This document shows, piece by piece, positions 5,453-5,546 of a DNA stretch of 5,546 nucleotides. Location of the stretch: positions 1 through 5,546 of the forward strand of contig PMBA01000041.1 in the NCBI GenBank assembly GCA_003152795.1, written 5' to 3'. Positions within the stretch are counted from its first letter, which is position 1. Each line of letters starts with the position of its first letter. Both the position numbers and the translations under genes were made by a program. The notes under the pieces are model-generated. The model did not search any database. It was not told where the DNA came from and saw only the letters and a program-made list of their open reading frames with translations. The stretch comes from Acidobacteriaceae bacterium (lineage in GTDB: Bacteria > Acidobacteriota > Terriglobia > Terriglobales > Acidobacteriaceae).

Positions 5453-5520
5453 CAACTTAGGACACTCCCTCACCGGCCACCCTCAACTTAGGACACCGGC
5501 GGGCAGGTTAGGACAGTACC
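5453..5520 (-). repeat. Right end of the element: terminal inverted repeat and subterminal sites
   Basis: GTTAGGACAGTACC (5507-5520) is the terminal repeat matching 27-40. Three TTAGGACA sites in the same orientation lie at 5457-5464, 5488-5495 and 5508-5515. The inner two share a 13-bp perfect direct repeat, CAACTTAGGACAC (5453-5465 and 5484-5496), 31 bp apart, about three helical turns. This end therefore has three co-oriented sites, whereas the left end has one outward-type and two opposed sites. Confidence 0.8.
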
Positions 5521-5528
5521 CCGCGTCC
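5521..5528. repeat. Target-site duplication, right copy
   Basis: CCGCGTCC starts at the base after the right inverted repeat and is identical to 19-26. The sequence beyond it (5529-5546) is host DNA in which I see no feature. Confidence 0.85.
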
Positions 5529-5546
5529 CCTCATAACAATCTAATT

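Larger units (their letters stand above)
27..5520. mobile_element. IS1-family-type transposon carrying a SmaI-like restriction-modification system
   Basis: The element is bounded by a perfect 14-bp terminal inverted repeat (27-40 and 5507-5520) with an identical 8-bp direct repeat, CCGCGTCC, touching each outer edge. It contains one IS1-family DDE transposase plus passenger genes: an unknown conserved protein, a small HTH protein, a DNA methyltransferase, a SmaI-like endonuclease and two small TA-like genes. IS1-family elements usually duplicate 8-9 bp and the related IS1595 family 8 bp, and their ends often begin with GG, so ends and enzyme agree. That this transposase recognises these ends is inferred; no second copy is available for comparison. 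Passenger genes are known in IS1595-type elements; a restriction-modification passenger on an IS1-type transposon is less usual. Confidence 0.8.

Noticed and set aside
28..5519. Alternative boundaries with TG...CA ends (32 to 5515) and a 4-bp GTAC duplication, as for IS21-type elements
   Set aside because: GTAC is its own reverse complement, so it is explained as part of the inverted repeat. The perfect 8-bp repeat CCGCGTCC exactly outside GGTAC/GTACC would then be an unexplained coincidence.

Overview
This window appears to hold one complete mobile element of about 5.5 kb with only a few bases of host DNA at each edge. Position 27 begins, and position 5520 ends, a perfect 14-bp terminal inverted repeat (GGTACTGTCCTAAC / GTTAGGACAGTACC). 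Each end is immediately flanked by the same 8-bp word, CCGCGTCC (19-26 and 5521-5528), which is the expected footprint of a target-site duplication. Both ends also carry extra copies of TTAGGACA, as multi-site transposase binding ends do. The only transposase inside is an IS1-family DDE protein. Ends beginning GGT and an 8-bp duplication fit the IS1/IS1595 group.

Layout. (1) 27-285: left end, then a good sigma70-type promoter (TTGACA, 17 bp, GATAAC). (2) 286-1128 (+): a conserved protein of unknown function with a winged-helix-like N-terminal part. (3) 1129-1453: a gene-free stretch full of potential RNA structure, ending in a long hairpin capped by a UACG tetraloop. (4) 1454-1714 (+): a small Fis-type helix-turn-helix protein. 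(5) 1704-1884: five imperfect copies of a 22-bp palindrome, GTTGYGCA-N6-TGCACAAC, directly upstream of the transposase. (6) 1914-2861 (+): the IS1-family transposase with its DDE triad intact. (7) 2861-3820 (+): a beta-class DNA methyltransferase whose ATG overlaps the transposase stop codon. (8) 3787-4584 (-): a restriction endonuclease resembling SmaI (CCCGGG), convergent with the methyltransferase and overlapping it by 34 bp. (9) 4753-5064 and 5069-5359 (+): two small genes arranged like a toxin-antitoxin pair, the first HicB-like. (10) 5360-5520: hairpins and the right end with three TTAGGACA sites.

How it may work (inference): the transposase moves the whole unit. The SmaI-type restriction-modification pair and possibly the small two-gene module would favour retention of the element. 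The small HTH protein and the palindrome array are candidates for control of the transposase-methyltransferase operon. No CCCGGG site was found in the window when read by eye, which agrees with the proposed specificity.

The host is probably a moderately GC-rich bacterium, perhaps a proteobacterium, judging from codon choice and protein families. The host flanks (18 bases each side) are too short to say more.
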